Of a stretch of DNA of 64,000 nt, positions 52,331-63,569 are shown one piece after another (positions within the stretch are counted from its first letter, which is position 1; every line of letters starts with the position of its first letter). Made by a program: the position numbers and the translations under genes. The DNA lies in the NCBI GenBank assembly GCA_017642895.1, contig JAEPON010000007.1:124001-188000 (forward strand), given 5' to 3'. The notes under the pieces are model-generated. The model was not told the origin of the DNA and ran no database searches. It worked only from the letters and a program-made list of their open reading frames with translations. The DNA is from Roseitalea sp. (GTDB lineage Bacteria; Pseudomonadota; Alphaproteobacteria; Rhizobiales; Rhizobiaceae).

Positions 52331-52861
52331 ATGCCGCCCACCGCCCTGCCCTCTCTCGCCCTGTCCGTGCGCCAGCCATGGGCTTGGGCGATCATGCATG
52401 GCGGCAAGGACATCGAGAACCGCACCGCCGGTTCGATTCGCGCGGGCCGGATGGATTGCCGGCGCATCTGCATCCATGCGGCCTCGGGCATGCGCCAGTC
52501 CGAGTACCGCTGGGCCGTCCACAAGCTTGCCGAGGTTGGCGTGACGGCGCCGGCACCGGACGCGCTGGTGCGCGGTGCCATCATCGGCACGGTGGACGTC
52601 GTCGACATCGTCACCGAAAGTGACAGCCCCTGGTTCGGCGGGCCGTGCGGGCTGGTGCTCGAAAACCCCGAGGCGATCGAACCGGTCCCGGCCAAGGGGA
52701 CGCTCGGTTACTTCGCGTGGGAACGAGCTGGCGAAATCGCGCGCGCCCAACCCTGGATGACCGGCTGGGGCCGGGCCGGCGACGATGGCGGAACGCTTTC
52801 GCTGTTCGATGACCTGCCGCCGGGCTTCAAGACAGTGCCCGCAAAGCCCTTCAAGCGCTGA
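52331..52861 (+). CDS. ASCH-domain protein
   Basis: This 176-residue protein has an ASCH (RNA-binding, PUA-like) fold at residues about 10-140. Typical elements are LALSVRQPWAWAIMHGGKDIENRT, RICIHAASGM and ALVRGAIIGTVDVVDIV. The C-terminal 30 residues include LSLFDDLPPGFKTVPAKPFKR. Such proteins are implicated in RNA or cofactor handling, and some hydrolyse N4-acetylcytidine. The start at 52331 gives a compact protein; an earlier in-frame ATG (52277) overlaps the downstream region of the aminotransferase. No clear promoter is visible. Confidence 0.75.
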   Translation: MPPTALPSLALSVRQPWAWAIMHGGKDIENRTAGSIRAGRMDCRRICIHAASGMRQSEYRWAVHKLAEVGVTAPAPDALVRGAIIGTVDVVDIVTESDSPWFGGPCGLVLENPEAIEPVPAKGTLGYFAWERAGEIARAQPWMTGWGRAGDDGGTLSLFDDLPPGFKTVPAKPFKR

Positions 52862-52931
52862 GATCGGACGCTTAAGCCCTTGGCAAGGTCCGGGTGGGCA
52901 CAATGGGCCGACCGCGACCAGGCAACGACCC

Positions 52932-54476
52932 ATGTCCGACATCACGCATCACGGCTCCGCTGCCCCTTCATCGACCGCGACGCAGCCCGTTGCGCCGGCG
53001 CGCATCATGGCCGGCTTTGCCGCGCTGGCGCTACTGGCTGCCGGGCTGATGCTGGCGATGGCCGCGCCCAAGCTGCTCAACGATCCCGACACGCTGTGGC
53101 ACATCGCGCTGGGGCGCGACATCGTCACGACCGGCATCTTCCCCGTCACCGACAGCTATTCGCATACGTTCGCCGGCGAACCGTGGATCGCCAAACAGTG
53201 GTTATCCGGCGTGCTTCTGGCTCTCGCTCATATGGGCAGTGGCTGGACCGGCGTCGTGGCGCTGACCATCGGCGCGCTGCTGGCGACGATGGCGATCGTG
53301 CATGGGGCGCTGGCGCGCCATCTGAACCCGGTGGTGGCACTGCTGCTCGCGGTCTGGTTCTTTGCCATGGCGAGCAGCACCTTCCTCGCGCGACCGCATG
53401 CGCTGGCCCTGCCGGTCGCGGTCTGGTTCATCATCCATGTGTGGCAGGCGGCGGCACGCGGCGCGGCACCGCGCTGGGCGGCGCTGGGGGCCATGGTGCT
53501 CTGGGCCAACATGCATGGCGGCTTCACGCTGGGCTTCGTCGCCACGGCGGTCGCGTTCGGGCATTTCCTCATGCAAGATCCCTTGTGGGCCCGCTGGCGG
53601 CGCTGGACGCCGGCGCTGATCTGGCGGCGGCGCACCGTCCGCAACTGGATCGCCTTTCTGGCGCTTCTGCCCATCGCGGCCTGCATCCACCCCTATGGCT
53701 GGCAATCGATCGCCTCGACCTTCGTGATCGCCGACAATCCGGCGCTTGCCCATATCGGCGAATGGCGGCCCTATGCGTTCGGCGAGGACAGGGTTCTGAC
53801 GCTGCATCTGGTCGCCGGCATCGTGTTTCTGCTGGCGACGGGGCTGCGCACGTCACTGGCCAAGGCAGCGTTCCTGACGTTCCTGCTTTACATCAGCCTT
53901 GCGCATATCCGGTTCGTCACGCTCCTCTATCTGCTGCCGGCCGCCCTTCTGGCCAGCGAGATCGCGCGCGCCTTTCCGGCCCTGTCGCTCGAAAGCTGGC
54001 GGGCGCGGCCCGCGCGCGACGCCCTCGAAAGGCTGGCCGGCCGTTACCCGCGCGGGCTGATGGCGGCTGCCGCAGCGGGCATTGTGCTGGCACTGCTGGC
54101 CCCGGTTTCAAGCGGCAGTGTTTCGCCAGGAGCGCGGACCTATCCGGTCGCCGCGCTGGAGGCTGTGCGCGATGCGGGCATCGCCGGCCATGTGCTGAAC
54201 GGCTATGATTTTGGCGGCGCGCTGATCTTCAAGGGGATACCGACCTTCATCGACGGGCGGGCCGACCGGCTGTTCGACAATGGCGCTTTCATCGCCGCGC
54301 ATTTTTCCGCCGATGGCGACGCCGACGCGTTGGAGGCAACGCTGGTCGAGCATGATATCGGCTGGACACTGCTGCCGCCGGGCGATCCGGCGGTCGCGCT
54401 GCTCGACGCGCGCGCGGATTGGGTGCGGCTTTATTCCGACGATCATGCCGTGGTGCATGTGCCGGCCGGCTCCTGA
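52932..54476 (+). CDS. Polytopic membrane protein, GT-C glycosyltransferase-like
   Basis: This 514-residue protein has about nine to eleven transmembrane helices. Its first extracytoplasmic loop reads LLNDPDTLWHIALGRDIVTTGIFPVTDSYSHTFAGEPWIAKQW. Acidic residues and Trp/His at this position are typical of GT-C-fold glycosyltransferases that use polyprenyl-linked sugars. The C-terminus is a soluble periplasmic domain of about 110 residues (VAALEAVRDAGIAGHVLNGYDFGGAL). The ATG at 52932 was chosen; the frame extends 49 codons upstream through non-membrane sequence. The substrate is unknown. Confidence 0.7.
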   Translation: MSDITHHGSAAPSSTATQPVAPARIMAGFAALALLAAGLMLAMAAPKLLNDPDTLWHIALGRDIVTTGIFPVTDSYSHTFAGEPWIAKQWLSGVLLALAHMGSGWTGVVALTIGALLATMAIVHGALARHLNPVVALLLAVWFFAMASSTFLARPHALALPVAVWFIIHVWQAAARGAAPRWAALGAMVLWANMHGGFTLGFVATAVAFGHFLMQDPLWARWRRWTPALIWRRRTVRNWIAFLALLPIAACIHPYGWQSIASTFVIADNPALAHIGEWRPYAFGEDRVLTLHLVAGIVFLLATGLRTSLAKAAFLTFLLYISLAHIRFVTLLYLLPAALLASEIARAFPALSLESWRARPARDALERLAGRYPRGLMAAAAAGIVLALLAPVSSGSVSPGARTYPVAALEAVRDAGIAGHVLNGYDFGGALIFKGIPTFIDGRADRLFDNGAFIAAHFSADGDADALEATLVEHDIGWTLLPPGDPAVALLDARADWVRLYSDDHAVVHVPAGS

Positions 54477-54481
54477 GGCGA

Positions 54482-55018
54482 TCAGGAACCGCGGCTTTGT
54501 CGCGCGGCGGCCAGCCGAAACACCAAAAGCGCGCTGAACGCCAGGACAATGAACGTCCATTTCAAAACCGTGTAGGCGCTCGAAAGCCCGACCGAGGCGT
54601 CATTGACGGGCACCGCGCCGGTCAGCATGTCGGCGACGAGGCCGTTTTCGAGCACATCGAACAGGCCATAGGGCGTGACCAGCGCCAGCGGCACAACGAT
54701 CTGTGTCCAGCGCGGCAAAAGCCTGAAACGCGGCAATCGGCCAAGCGTTTCGCGCATCGCAAAGAAAAGCGCGGCCATCAGGAGCCAGGGAAAGACCAAG
54801 TCGGCAAAGCCCGAATGCCAGCGCAGGAAGGCCGCCTGCCCGCCGGCGCCGAGCGCGGCCTGCCATGCGGCAAAATCCTCTGCGGTATAGCCCAGCAGGC
54901 GCGAATCGGGGGCGCGCAAGCCGCCTGTCATGGGCTCGAACCAGAATGCGTGCATGCCCGCCATGGCGGCGAACCAGACGATGGCGAGCGCGATCAGCGC
55001 CTTGGTTTGGATGGACAT
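54482..55018 (-). CDS. Small integral membrane protein of unknown function
   Basis: This 178-residue protein has four or five transmembrane segments (KALIALAIVWFAAMAGMHAFW; FPWLLMAALFFAM; TQIVVPLALVTPYGLFDVLEN; AYTVLKWTFIVLAFSALLVF). A conserved-looking loop PDSRLLGYTAEDFAAWQAALG lies between the first two. It starts ten bases after guaB ends on the same strand and is probably co-transcribed with it. No family is recognised. Confidence 0.65.
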   Translation of the reverse strand: MSIQTKALIALAIVWFAAMAGMHAFWFEPMTGGLRAPDSRLLGYTAEDFAAWQAALGAGGQAAFLRWHSGFADLVFPWLLMAALFFAMRETLGRLPRFRLLPRWTQIVVPLALVTPYGLFDVLENGLVADMLTGAVPVNDASVGLSSAYTVLKWTFIVLAFSALLVFRLAAARQSRGS

Positions 55019-55028
55019 GGCGCCCGGT

Positions 55029-56674
<1,646 letters not shown>

Positions 56675-56689
56675 TTATAGGAGAAACCG

Positions 56690-57001
56690 ATGGACATCGA
56701 ACGCGCCGCGCAGGGGTTTGCCGCCATCGGCTCGGAGCCGCGGCTGGAAGTCTTGCTGGCCCTCGTCAAGGCCGGGCCCGATGGCCTGACGGTCGGCGAC
56801 ATACAGGCGCGATCCGGCATGGCCGCCTCGACCCTGGCCCATCATCTGCGCTTTCTGGCGTCGGGCGGGCTGATCTCGCAGGAAAAGCAGGGACGCTCCG
56901 TCATCAACCGCGCCGAATTCGATCATCTGGAAGAGCTGGGCGCCTATCTGCTGCGCGAATGCTGCGCCGACAGCGCCAGCCAAGAGGGAGCAGCGGCATG
57001 A
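56690..57001 (+). CDS. ArsR-family repressor
   Basis: This 103-residue winged-helix repressor has an HTH of ArsR type (GLTVGDIQARSGMAASTLAHHLRFLASGGLI) and a beta-wing with KQGRSVINRAE. Two neighbouring Cys near the C-terminus (LRECCADSAS) could bind a soft metal or arsenite; the ELCVC site of E. coli ArsR is absent. It is translationally coupled (ATGA) to a permease with cysteine motifs. An operator palindrome lies directly upstream, so it is probably an autorepressor induced by a metal(loid) or organic arsenical. Confidence 0.9.
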   Translation: MDIERAAQGFAAIGSEPRLEVLLALVKAGPDGLTVGDIQARSGMAASTLAHHLRFLASGGLISQEKQGRSVINRAEFDHLEELGAYLLRECCADSASQEGAAA

Positions 57002-58032
57002 CAACGCTCGATACCGTTCAGCCCACCCGAACGACCAATCCGCTTTCGCTGCTGGCAACGCCATGGACCGTGGTGGTCGCCGCCCCGCTGATCATCTCGA
57101 TCCTCGATCCGGAGCGTTTCGAGGCGGTGGTGGGCTTTGCGGCGGCCGCGTTTCTCAACACGCTGCCCTATATCGCGTTTGCCGTGATCCTGATTGCCTG
57201 GCTGAAGGCGGCCGGCGCCGAGGCGACCATCGGCCGGGCCTTTGAGGGTCGCGAGAACCGCGCCATCGTGCTTGCCGCCCTGTTCGGCGGGCTGGCGCCT
57301 TTCTGCTCGTGCGAGGTGATCCCGTTCATTGCCGGCCTTCTGGCGGTTGGCGCGCCGCTGTCGGCCATCATGGCCTTCTGGCTGGCTTCGCCGCTGATTG
57401 ACCCGCCGACATTGCTGATCACCGCCGCCGCGCTCGGCTGGCCCTATGCGATCGGCAAAGCCGTGGCGGCGATCGGGATCGGGCTTGCCGGTGGCTATGC
57501 GGTCAAGGCGCTGACGGCGGGCGGGCTGTTCAAGGATGTCTCTCGCGGCGCCATCCGGCGCGGCTGCGGATGCGGCCCCTCGCCCTTCGACGGCAAGCCG
57601 GTCTGGCGGTTCTGGACCGAAGGAGAGCGCACCGACAGCTTCACGGGCGAACTGCGCGCCAACGCCGCCTTTCTGGCACAGTGGCTGGCACTCGCCTATG
57701 TGCTCGAAGCGTTGCTTGTGACTTACGTTCCCGCCTCGCTGATCGCCGGCCTTGTCGGCGGCGAGGGCCTGGGCCCGATCGTCATCTCGGCGCTGGTCGG
57801 CATGCCCGCCTACCTCAACTCCTATGTGGCGCCCGCGTTGCTCGCCGGGCTGACCGAACAGGGCATGAGCCCGGGCGCGGCGATGGCGTTTCTGGTGGCC
57901 GGCGCGGTCAGCTCCATTCCGGCCATGGCGGCGGTCTGGTCGCTGGTCAGGGCGCCGGTCTTTGCCACTTACATCGTGCTCGGCGTTTCTGGCGCGATCG
58001 TCTCGGGCATCGTCTTCCAGATGGTCGTGTGA
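56998..58032 (+). CDS. UPF0718/YraQ-family permease (ArsP-like)
   Basis: This 344-residue membrane protein has about eight to ten transmembrane helices. The family cysteine motif PFCSCEVIPFIAGLL occurs in the first half and a cytoplasmic loop RRGCGCGPSPF in the middle. VGMPAYLNSYVAPALLAGLTEQGMSPGAAMAFLVAGAVSS is the mirrored second half. ArsP members expel trivalent organoarsenicals; others have no assigned substrate. The ATG at 56998 overlaps the arsR stop. Cys residues in both regulator and permease support a thiol-reactive ligand. Confidence 0.86.
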   Translation: MTTLDTVQPTRTTNPLSLLATPWTVVVAAPLIISILDPERFEAVVGFAAAAFLNTLPYIAFAVILIAWLKAAGAEATIGRAFEGRENRAIVLAALFGGLAPFCSCEVIPFIAGLLAVGAPLSAIMAFWLASPLIDPPTLLITAAALGWPYAIGKAVAAIGIGLAGGYAVKALTAGGLFKDVSRGAIRRGCGCGPSPFDGKPVWRFWTEGERTDSFTGELRANAAFLAQWLALAYVLEALLVTYVPASLIAGLVGGEGLGPIVISALVGMPAYLNSYVAPALLAGLTEQGMSPGAAMAFLVAGAVSSIPAMAAVWSLVRAPVFATYIVLGVSGAIVSGIVFQMVV

Positions 58033-58040
58033 GAGCTTTC

Positions 58041-58901
58041 ATGGAACGTCAGATCACCGTGACCGTCGATATGACGGACGCAGCAGGACGCCACATCCTT
58101 GCCCCGGTCGGCCTGCCGACGCCCTATCAGCGTCCGCTCGAATTGACCGTCGAGGGCGGAAGAGCCGGCTTCGTTTTCGATGCAACCGGCGCGCAGGCAG
58201 CAGCCCTGATCGAGCCGGACGGTTCGGGCACCGTGACTTTGCGCTACCGCGCGGAAGACAGCGCCGCCGGCGCCTATCCGGACGCTATGTTCCGCCACCA
58301 GCCCAACCGGTTCACCCGCGCCGCCGATGCGCTTGTCGCCGATGCCCGTGCGCTGGCCGACCGGGCGCCGGACGGGCATGCGGCCATCCAGGCCATCGTC
58401 AACGATACCGCCGCGCGCTTCACCTATGGCCATCCCGCCGAACGGTTCATGGACGGCCATGACGCAATCCCGCATCTGGGTTGCGGCGTGGCGGAAGGCT
58501 CATGCGTCGATATCAATGCCTATCTGATCGCCGCATTGCGGGCGGCCGGGTTCGAGGCAGGCTATGTGACCGGCTATTTCTTCCCCGTCGAGAAGGGCAA
58601 TTGGTGCGAGGACGGCCATTGCTGGGTCGTCACACGGCATGAGGGCGTGACGCTCGAATGGGACATTGCGCACCACCTCAAGATGGGTACGCGCGAGATT
58701 TGCTGCGGGCTGAACCCCAAGCCCGGCCATCGCATCGCGATGGCCCATTCGATGGGGCTTGATTTCCCGGCGCTCGGCATCACCGACATAAAGATCCTGT
58801 CCGAAGCGCTGTTCGTCGATGGAGCCGGCGGCCACGATTTTGCGCCGGTTGCCATCATTTGCGACCTGGCGGAAACGGAAACCAAGGCGATCCCCGCCTG
58901 A
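58041..58901 (+). CDS. Transglutaminase-like cysteine protease-fold protein
   Basis: This 286-residue protein has the transglutaminase core with the triad: Cys in AEGSCVDINAYLIAALRAAG, His in EDGHCWVVTRHEG and Asp in EWDIAHH. An N-terminal beta domain of about 100 residues precedes it. It has no signal peptide. The gene starts eight bases after the permease stop, so it belongs to the arsR operon. Its reaction is unknown; many such proteins are peptidases. Its link to a metal(loid) permease is unusual. Confidence 0.84.
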   Translation: MERQITVTVDMTDAAGRHILAPVGLPTPYQRPLELTVEGGRAGFVFDATGAQAAALIEPDGSGTVTLRYRAEDSAAGAYPDAMFRHQPNRFTRAADALVADARALADRAPDGHAAIQAIVNDTAARFTYGHPAERFMDGHDAIPHLGCGVAEGSCVDINAYLIAALRAAGFEAGYVTGYFFPVEKGNWCEDGHCWVVTRHEGVTLEWDIAHHLKMGTREICCGLNPKPGHRIAMAHSMGLDFPALGITDIKILSEALFVDGAGGHDFAPVAIICDLAETETKAIPA

Positions 58902-58915
58902 GCCGGCGGGGATCG
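58888..58915. terminator. Bidirectional hairpin between convergent genes
   Basis: CGATCCCCGCC (58888-58898) and GGCGGGGATCG (58905-58915) are perfect 11-base arms around TGAGCC. The arms cover the end of the transglutaminase gene and its stop codon. It lies nine bases before the end of the convergent MBL-fold gene. There is no strong U-tract on either side. Confidence 0.6.
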
Positions 58916-58923
58916 GCGACACC

Positions 58924-59898
58924 TTACAGGTCGAACTGATAGGTTTCCGGGATGAAGCGGAACCCGTCGTCGAGCGGCTCGAGAAAGCCGACCGAGGGGA
59001 ACGGCATGTGGTAGCCGACAAAGGCAAGCCGGTCGGCCGCGATCATGCCGAGCACGTCCTTGCGGGTCTGCGCGGCGGCCGCCTTGTCGGCATCGAACCG
59101 CACTTCCCAATCGGGCCGTTGCAGCGACAGCACGAAATGGTTGGCGGTGTCGGCGATCAGAACCAGTGAACGGCCGTCCGAATCGATCCTGTAGACCATG
59201 TGCCCGGGCGTATGGCCGAAGGCGGCCATGGCGGTGATGCCCGAAACGGGCGTGTCGCCATCGCCGACAAAGCTCATCTGCTCCGCCATCGGCGCAACCG
59301 AGGCCATGATCGACTGGTGCAGTCCCTCGGCGGGCGTTCCGACCCGGTCGGTCGAGGTCCAGAAATCATACTCCACCTGACCGGTCACGTAACGCGCGTT
59401 TGGAAAGGCCGGCGCGCCGGCTTCCATCAGCCCGCCAATGTGATCGGGATGCAGATGGGTCAGCACGACGACGCTCACCTGATCGGGTTCGTAGCCGGAG
59501 GCGCGCAGATTGCCGAGCATCTGGCCGACGCCGCCCTCGCGCCCGCCTTCTCCATTGCCCGTGTCGAACAGGACCAGTTCGTCGCCGGTGTTGACGAGCG
59601 TCGGCGCGAAGGTGAACTGCATCCGGCCGGTGGGCAGATAGTTCTCCGCCAACAGCGCCTCGACCGTTTCGACCGATTGATCGGTGCCGAAAATCGATTG
59701 CGGCTCGGGCACGATGCGGTGCCCGTCCGACAGGATGGTCACCTCGAACCGGCCGAGCATGAAACGCTCGAACGCGGCGGGCATGGACCCGGACATGGCC
59801 GGCTGGGCGAAGGCCGCGCGTGTCATGATTTGCGGCGTTGCGAGCGCGGCGGTGGTGATGGCGGCAGTCTTGAAGAGGGTGCGGCGTGTCGTGATCAT
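58924..59898 (-). CDS. Tat-exported metallo-beta-lactamase-fold hydrolase
   Basis: This 324-residue protein has a Tat signal (MITTRRTLFKTAAITTAALA...). The mature domain has the MBL-fold zinc motif LTHLHPDHIGGLMEAG, then the third His in FGHTPGHMVY and an Asp in ADTANHFVLS. A final His lies in VGYHMPFPS. This is the class B3-like/lactonase-like subgroup that acts on lactones or beta-lactams. The ATG at 59898 follows GGAG by nine bases; the frame upstream is not homologous. The substrate is unknown. Confidence 0.86.
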   Translation of the reverse strand: MITTRRTLFKTAAITTAALATPQIMTRAAFAQPAMSGSMPAAFERFMLGRFEVTILSDGHRIVPEPQSIFGTDQSVETVEALLAENYLPTGRMQFTFAPTLVNTGDELVLFDTGNGEGGREGGVGQMLGNLRASGYEPDQVSVVVLTHLHPDHIGGLMEAGAPAFPNARYVTGQVEYDFWTSTDRVGTPAEGLHQSIMASVAPMAEQMSFVGDGDTPVSGITAMAAFGHTPGHMVYRIDSDGRSLVLIADTANHFVLSLQRPDWEVRFDADKAAAAQTRKDVLGMIAADRLAFVGYHMPFPSVGFLEPLDDGFRFIPETYQFDL

Positions 59899-60057
59899 GG
59901 CGATGCGCTCCGGCGTTGATGCGATGTACGAAGACATGGCGCACGCGACAGCGGGGACAAGCATTGTCACGCATGTGTCATGTCTGCTTGGGAGCTCTCA
60001 GCAGACATCAATTGTTTCAGCCCGTCTTGAGTGAATCCGGCCGCATCAAGGTTTCAC

Positions 60058-60909
60058 TTATAGCAATGGAAGTCGGATTTCTGTAATCAGGTCGGCTGAC
60101 GGGGTCGTTTTGGGGTCGCTGATATAGACCTCCAACGGAGGCTCATCTCTTAGCTCAAAACCTGATTGCAACAGCCACGCGCCATAAATCCAATCATATG
60201 CGAACTTCAATCGCGCATACGGCCCTTTGTGTTGCAGCACCGCGTATCGTCCGCCGAGAACGTCGAAATAGTCAAGGCTGCTCAAAGTGTCAGGGAAGCC
60301 GTCTTTGATCGCTACCGCAACATGGGAGCGAAGCTCGGCGCTCGGCCTTGACTCCGGTGGATCGTGATAAACTGCAAAGACCAACTCGGCACGAGACATG
60401 AGCGAGTTTGACATCAGGACACCACCAAGCGCGCTGAATGCTTTGCCGATTTTCTGATAGGGGCCAATGTGGCAAACACCTGCAGCTCTAAAACCCTTTA
60501 GATCCAGCACTTTGACCGGATACAAGCCTTCAGCCCCTTTGTTCAGATTCAGAAGAATTGTGGTTTCTGCACCCTGCTTTCGGAACTCCTGTGGTGAGAA
60601 ACCATGGGCAGCTTTGAAAGCGCGGGAGAAACTTGCCAAGTTCTTGTAGCCGACTTGTTCTGCAACCGCATTAACAGACATATCGTCTCGAAGCAGATTG
60701 TTGGCCGCAGCGCTCAACCGCACTCTGCGCACAACATCTGCCAGCGTTTCACCTGTCATCGCTTTGAAAACACGATGCCAATGATACCGAGAAACGCATG
60801 CGATGTCTGCGAGCGTATCGAGATCCAGGTCTTCATCCATGTTCTCGCAAATATACGAGAGCACGCGATTCAGCTTGTCTTCATATCGGACAAAAGGTCG
60901 GTTTGTCAT
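60058..60909 (-). CDS. AraC-family regulator with GyrI-like ligand domain
   Basis: This 283-residue regulator has two HTH motifs at residues about 15-110 (DLDTLADIACVSRYHWHRVFKAMTGETLADVVRRVRLSAAANNLL; NAVAEQVGYKNLASFSRAFKAAHGFSPQEFRK). A GyrI-like small-molecule-binding domain follows (about 125-283; AAGVCHIGPYQKIGKAF, YFDVLGGRYAVLQHKGPYARL). This is the Rob/TetR-like multidrug-sensing layout. Its DNA is clearly less GC-rich than its neighbours, which suggests transfer. No divergent target gene is beside it. Confidence 0.88.
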   Translation of the reverse strand: MTNRPFVRYEDKLNRVLSYICENMDEDLDLDTLADIACVSRYHWHRVFKAMTGETLADVVRRVRLSAAANNLLRDDMSVNAVAEQVGYKNLASFSRAFKAAHGFSPQEFRKQGAETTILLNLNKGAEGLYPVKVLDLKGFRAAGVCHIGPYQKIGKAFSALGGVLMSNSLMSRAELVFAVYHDPPESRPSAELRSHVAVAIKDGFPDTLSSLDYFDVLGGRYAVLQHKGPYARLKFAYDWIYGAWLLQSGFELRDEPPLEVYISDPKTTPSADLITEIRLPLL

Positions 60910-61025
60910 CGTTCTTCGCTGCCGTTCATTTACGACAATTGATTACATCCGGCACATTTTGCTTGTATTGCTGATATCGTCCCAATGTCCGTTCACCGCA
61001 CAGTGGACATCCGGACACTCACGCC

Positions 61026-61718
61026 TCACGCCCGCCCCTTGAACCCCTTGGCCAGCAGGTAAAGCTCGACCGACTCGGCGCGGCTGGCCGGGGGCTTGAT
61101 GTGCATGACCTGATCGAAATTGGCCTTCAGCCGGTCGAGCAGCGCTTTTTCCGTCCCGCCCTGGAAAGTCTTGGTCAGAAAGTGTCCGCCGGGCCTGAGC
61201 ACCTCCATGGCGAATTCGGCGGCGACCTCGACCAGATACATGGTGCGCATGTGATCGGTCTTGCGGTGGCCCACCGTGGGCGCGGCCATGTCGGAAAGGA
61301 CGATGTCGGGCGCGCCGTCGAGCGCCGCCATCAGCTTTTCGGGCGCATCGTCATCGAGAAAGTCCATTTCGAGGATGGTCACGCCCGGCACGGGGTCCAT
61401 GCCCAGATAGTCGATCGCGGCAACCAGCGGTTTTTCCGGTGTGGATCCCGTGCGCTCGACGGCGACCTGGCACCAGCCGCCGGGCGCCGCGCCCAGATCG
61501 ATCACGCGCTTGCCGGGCGCCAGAAGCTGGTGCTTGTCGTCGATCTCGATGAGTTTGTAGGCGGCGCGCGACCGCATGCCCTCGCGCTTGGCGCGCTGGA
61601 CGTAAGGGTCGTTGAGCTGCCGCTCGATCCAGCGGCGCGAGGATGGCTTGAGTTTCTGCTTGCGCCGCACATGCTGGTTGATCGACCGGCCGCCGGGCTT
61701 TGGCGATCTGCGTTTCAT
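61026..61718 (-). CDS. rlmE: 23S rRNA (uridine-2'-O-) methyltransferase
   Basis: This 230-residue FtsJ-type enzyme methylates U2552 of 23S rRNA with SAM. The catalytic K-D-K-E set is visible: Lys in SRAAYKL, Asp in IVLSDMAAP, Lys in [11 protein letters not shown] and Glu in [14 protein letters not shown]. The SAM loop is [14 protein letters not shown] basic N-terminus of about 30 residues ([22 protein letters not shown]) is added. It overlaps the ppx/gppA-type gene by ATGA, as is usual in Hyphomicrobiales. Confidence 0.96.
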   Translation of the reverse strand: MKRRSPKPGGRSINQHVRRKQKLKPSSRRWIERQLNDPYVQRAKREGMRSRAAYKLIEIDDKHQLLAPGKRVIDLGAAPGGWCQVAVERTGSTPEKPLVAAIDYLGMDPVPGVTILEMDFLDDDAPEKLMAALDGAPDIVLSDMAAPTVGHRKTDHMRTMYLVEVAAEFAMEVLRPGGHFLTKTFQGGTEKALLDRLKANFDQVMHIKPPASRAESVELYLLAKGFKGRA

Positions 61719-63271
61719 CGCCGTTCGCCCGGTCCCCGCGGCGCGCGCGGTTTGGGCGCGCCGTCGGGCCGTCCGCGCCGGTGGCGGCCGCGGCGCCAGA
61801 CGCCGTCGGCGGCCATCATCTCGGTCAGGAGCCCCTCACGCAGGCCGCGATCGGCCACCCGAAGCCGCTGCGCCGGCCAGACATTGCGGATCGCCTGCAG
61901 GATCGCACAGCCGGCCAGAACCAGATCGGCGCGGTCGCGGCCGATGCAGGGGTTGGCCACGCGCTCGTCAAACGACCAGGACAGGATCTGATCGTTGATG
62001 CGATCGACCTCGTGGTCGCGCATCCAGAGGCCATCGACCCGCCGGCGATCGTAGCGCGCAAGCCCCAGATGGATGCCGGCCAGCGTCGTCACCGTGCCCG
62101 AGGTGCCGATCAGGTGGAAGGCGTCGTCGGAGACGCCGTTGCCGCCGCGGCTGTGCTGGCGTGCGAAATCGCCCAGAAGCGCCTCGGCATGGGCGACCAT
62201 CGCCGAAAAGCTCTCGGCATCCACATGGGTGCCGCCAAAGCGCTCGGCCATGGTGACGACGCCGACGGGCAGCGACGTCCACGCGACGATGTTGTCGGAG
62301 AGGTTGCGGCGGCCGGCATGGGGCAGGTCGATGACGGCGATTTCCGACGAGCCGCCGCCAATGTCGAACAGCACCGTCGAGCGCGCCGAGCGGTCGACCA
62401 GCGATCCGCAGCCCGAAACGGCCAGCCGCGCCTCTGTCTCGCGGTCGACCACTTCCAGCTTGAGTCCGGTCTGGTCGCGGACGCGGTCCAGGAATTGGGC
62501 GCCGTTTTCCGCCGAGCGGCACGCTTCGGTGGCGATCAGCCGCGTGCGGCCAATGGGCCGGGCGGTCAGCTTGTCGCGGCAGACGGCCAGTGCGCCAACC
62601 GCGCGGTCCATCGCCTCGTCGGACAGGCGGCCCGAGGCGCCCAACCCTTCGCCCAGGCGCACGATGCGCGAGAACGCATCGACCACGCGGAACGACCAGG
62701 GCTTGGTGGGCACGGCGACCAGAAGGCGGCAATTGTTGGTGCCAAGATCGAGCGCGGCATAGGCGGTCGGCGCCTCGCGCTCCCGGCGGATAGCGGGCGC
62801 CGGCGGCGAGGTCTTGTCCTTGCGCTGGCCGCACGGCGTTCCAGGCTTTGCGACGGTTGCCATGGCGCCGTTTTCTGTCTGGGCAGCATTGCGCTTGCGG
62901 CGGCCGCGCCGGCGCTTGCCGCGGCCGGGCGCGGGATTTGCGTCCGCCTCGCCGGCGGCACCATTGCGCGTCTCATCGGGTGTGACCTGCGGTGCGGCGT
63001 CTTTCACCGCGCCGTTGCGGCCGCTGCGGCGACGCCGCCGGCCGCGCTTGGAGGGCCGTTTGGCGAACGGGTCGTGATCGTCGGGCCGGCCGGCATCGGG
63101 CGCCAATGATGCGCCGGCCGGGCTTCCATTGTCGGTTTGCGCGGATGTGTCGGCGGACGGCGCCGCGCGGGCGCCCATACTGGCAGGGCCGTCACCGGAT
63201 CCGGGCGCGGTGGCGCCACGGACATGGGGGCCTGCATGGGACACGTTGGTGTCCGGACCAGGCTTGGTCAC
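61715..63271 (-). CDS. Ppx/GppA-family exopolyphosphatase/pppGpp phosphohydrolase
   Basis: This 518-residue protein has a disordered N-terminus of about 168 residues with basic blocks ([23 protein letters not shown]). The Ppx/GppA domain follows with [47 protein letters not shown] and [10 protein letters not shown]. Such enzymes hydrolyse polyphosphate or pppGpp. The GTG at 63271 is chosen because GGGAG is placed about seven bases upstream, while the longer frame is unsupported. The long basic arm is not part of the family and could bind nucleic acid or polyphosphate. Confidence 0.9.
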   Translation of the reverse strand: MTKPGPDTNVSHAGPHVRGATAPGSGDGPASMGARAAPSADTSAQTDNGSPAGASLAPDAGRPDDHDPFAKRPSKRGRRRRRSGRNGAVKDAAPQVTPDETRNGAAGEADANPAPGRGKRRRGRRKRNAAQTENGAMATVAKPGTPCGQRKDKTSPPAPAIRREREAPTAYAALDLGTNNCRLLVAVPTKPWSFRVVDAFSRIVRLGEGLGASGRLSDEAMDRAVGALAVCRDKLTARPIGRTRLIATEACRSAENGAQFLDRVRDQTGLKLEVVDRETEARLAVSGCGSLVDRSARSTVLFDIGGGSSEIAVIDLPHAGRRNLSDNIVAWTSLPVGVVTMAERFGGTHVDAESFSAMVAHAEALLGDFARQHSRGGNGVSDDAFHLIGTSGTVTTLAGIHLGLARYDRRRVDGLWMRDHEVDRINDQILSWSFDERVANPCIGRDRADLVLAGCAILQAIRNVWPAQRLRVADRGLREGLLTEMMAADGVWRRGRHRRGRPDGAPKPRAPRGPGERR

Positions 63272-63455
63272 ATCAAATCTCCCGCGCGGCGCAGCCTTGG
63301 GGCGCAGCTCGCGCGCTCTGTGTGCAGTTGGGCAAAGCGTAACAGTGGGGCAGTGAAACGCCAAGGCAAAATGGGGCCAAGACGATTGCATCCGAGCGCC
63401 GAAGGCCATATATCGGCCGAACCCGATGGCGCATTCACGCGCCGCACGGGCGTAA

Positions 63456-63529
63456 TGGGGAATAGGTTAACGGTAGACCCACGGACTCTGACTCCGTTAG
63501 TCCTGGTTCGAATCCAGGTTCCCCAGCCA
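63456..63529 (+). tRNA. tRNA-Gln (anticodon CTG)
   Basis: The seven-pair acceptor stem TGGGGAA/TTCCCCA, discriminator G and encoded CCA (63527-63529) are visible. The D arm follows (GGTTAACGGTA), then an anticodon stem-loop with loop CTCTGAC giving CTG, and a TTCGAAT T-loop. The initial U is typical of tRNA-Gln. It stands alone, divergent from the ppx gene. Confidence 0.95.
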
Positions 63530-63569
63530 GCTTTTCAAATCCGCCCGGATTGCCGGTTCACCGACCACG

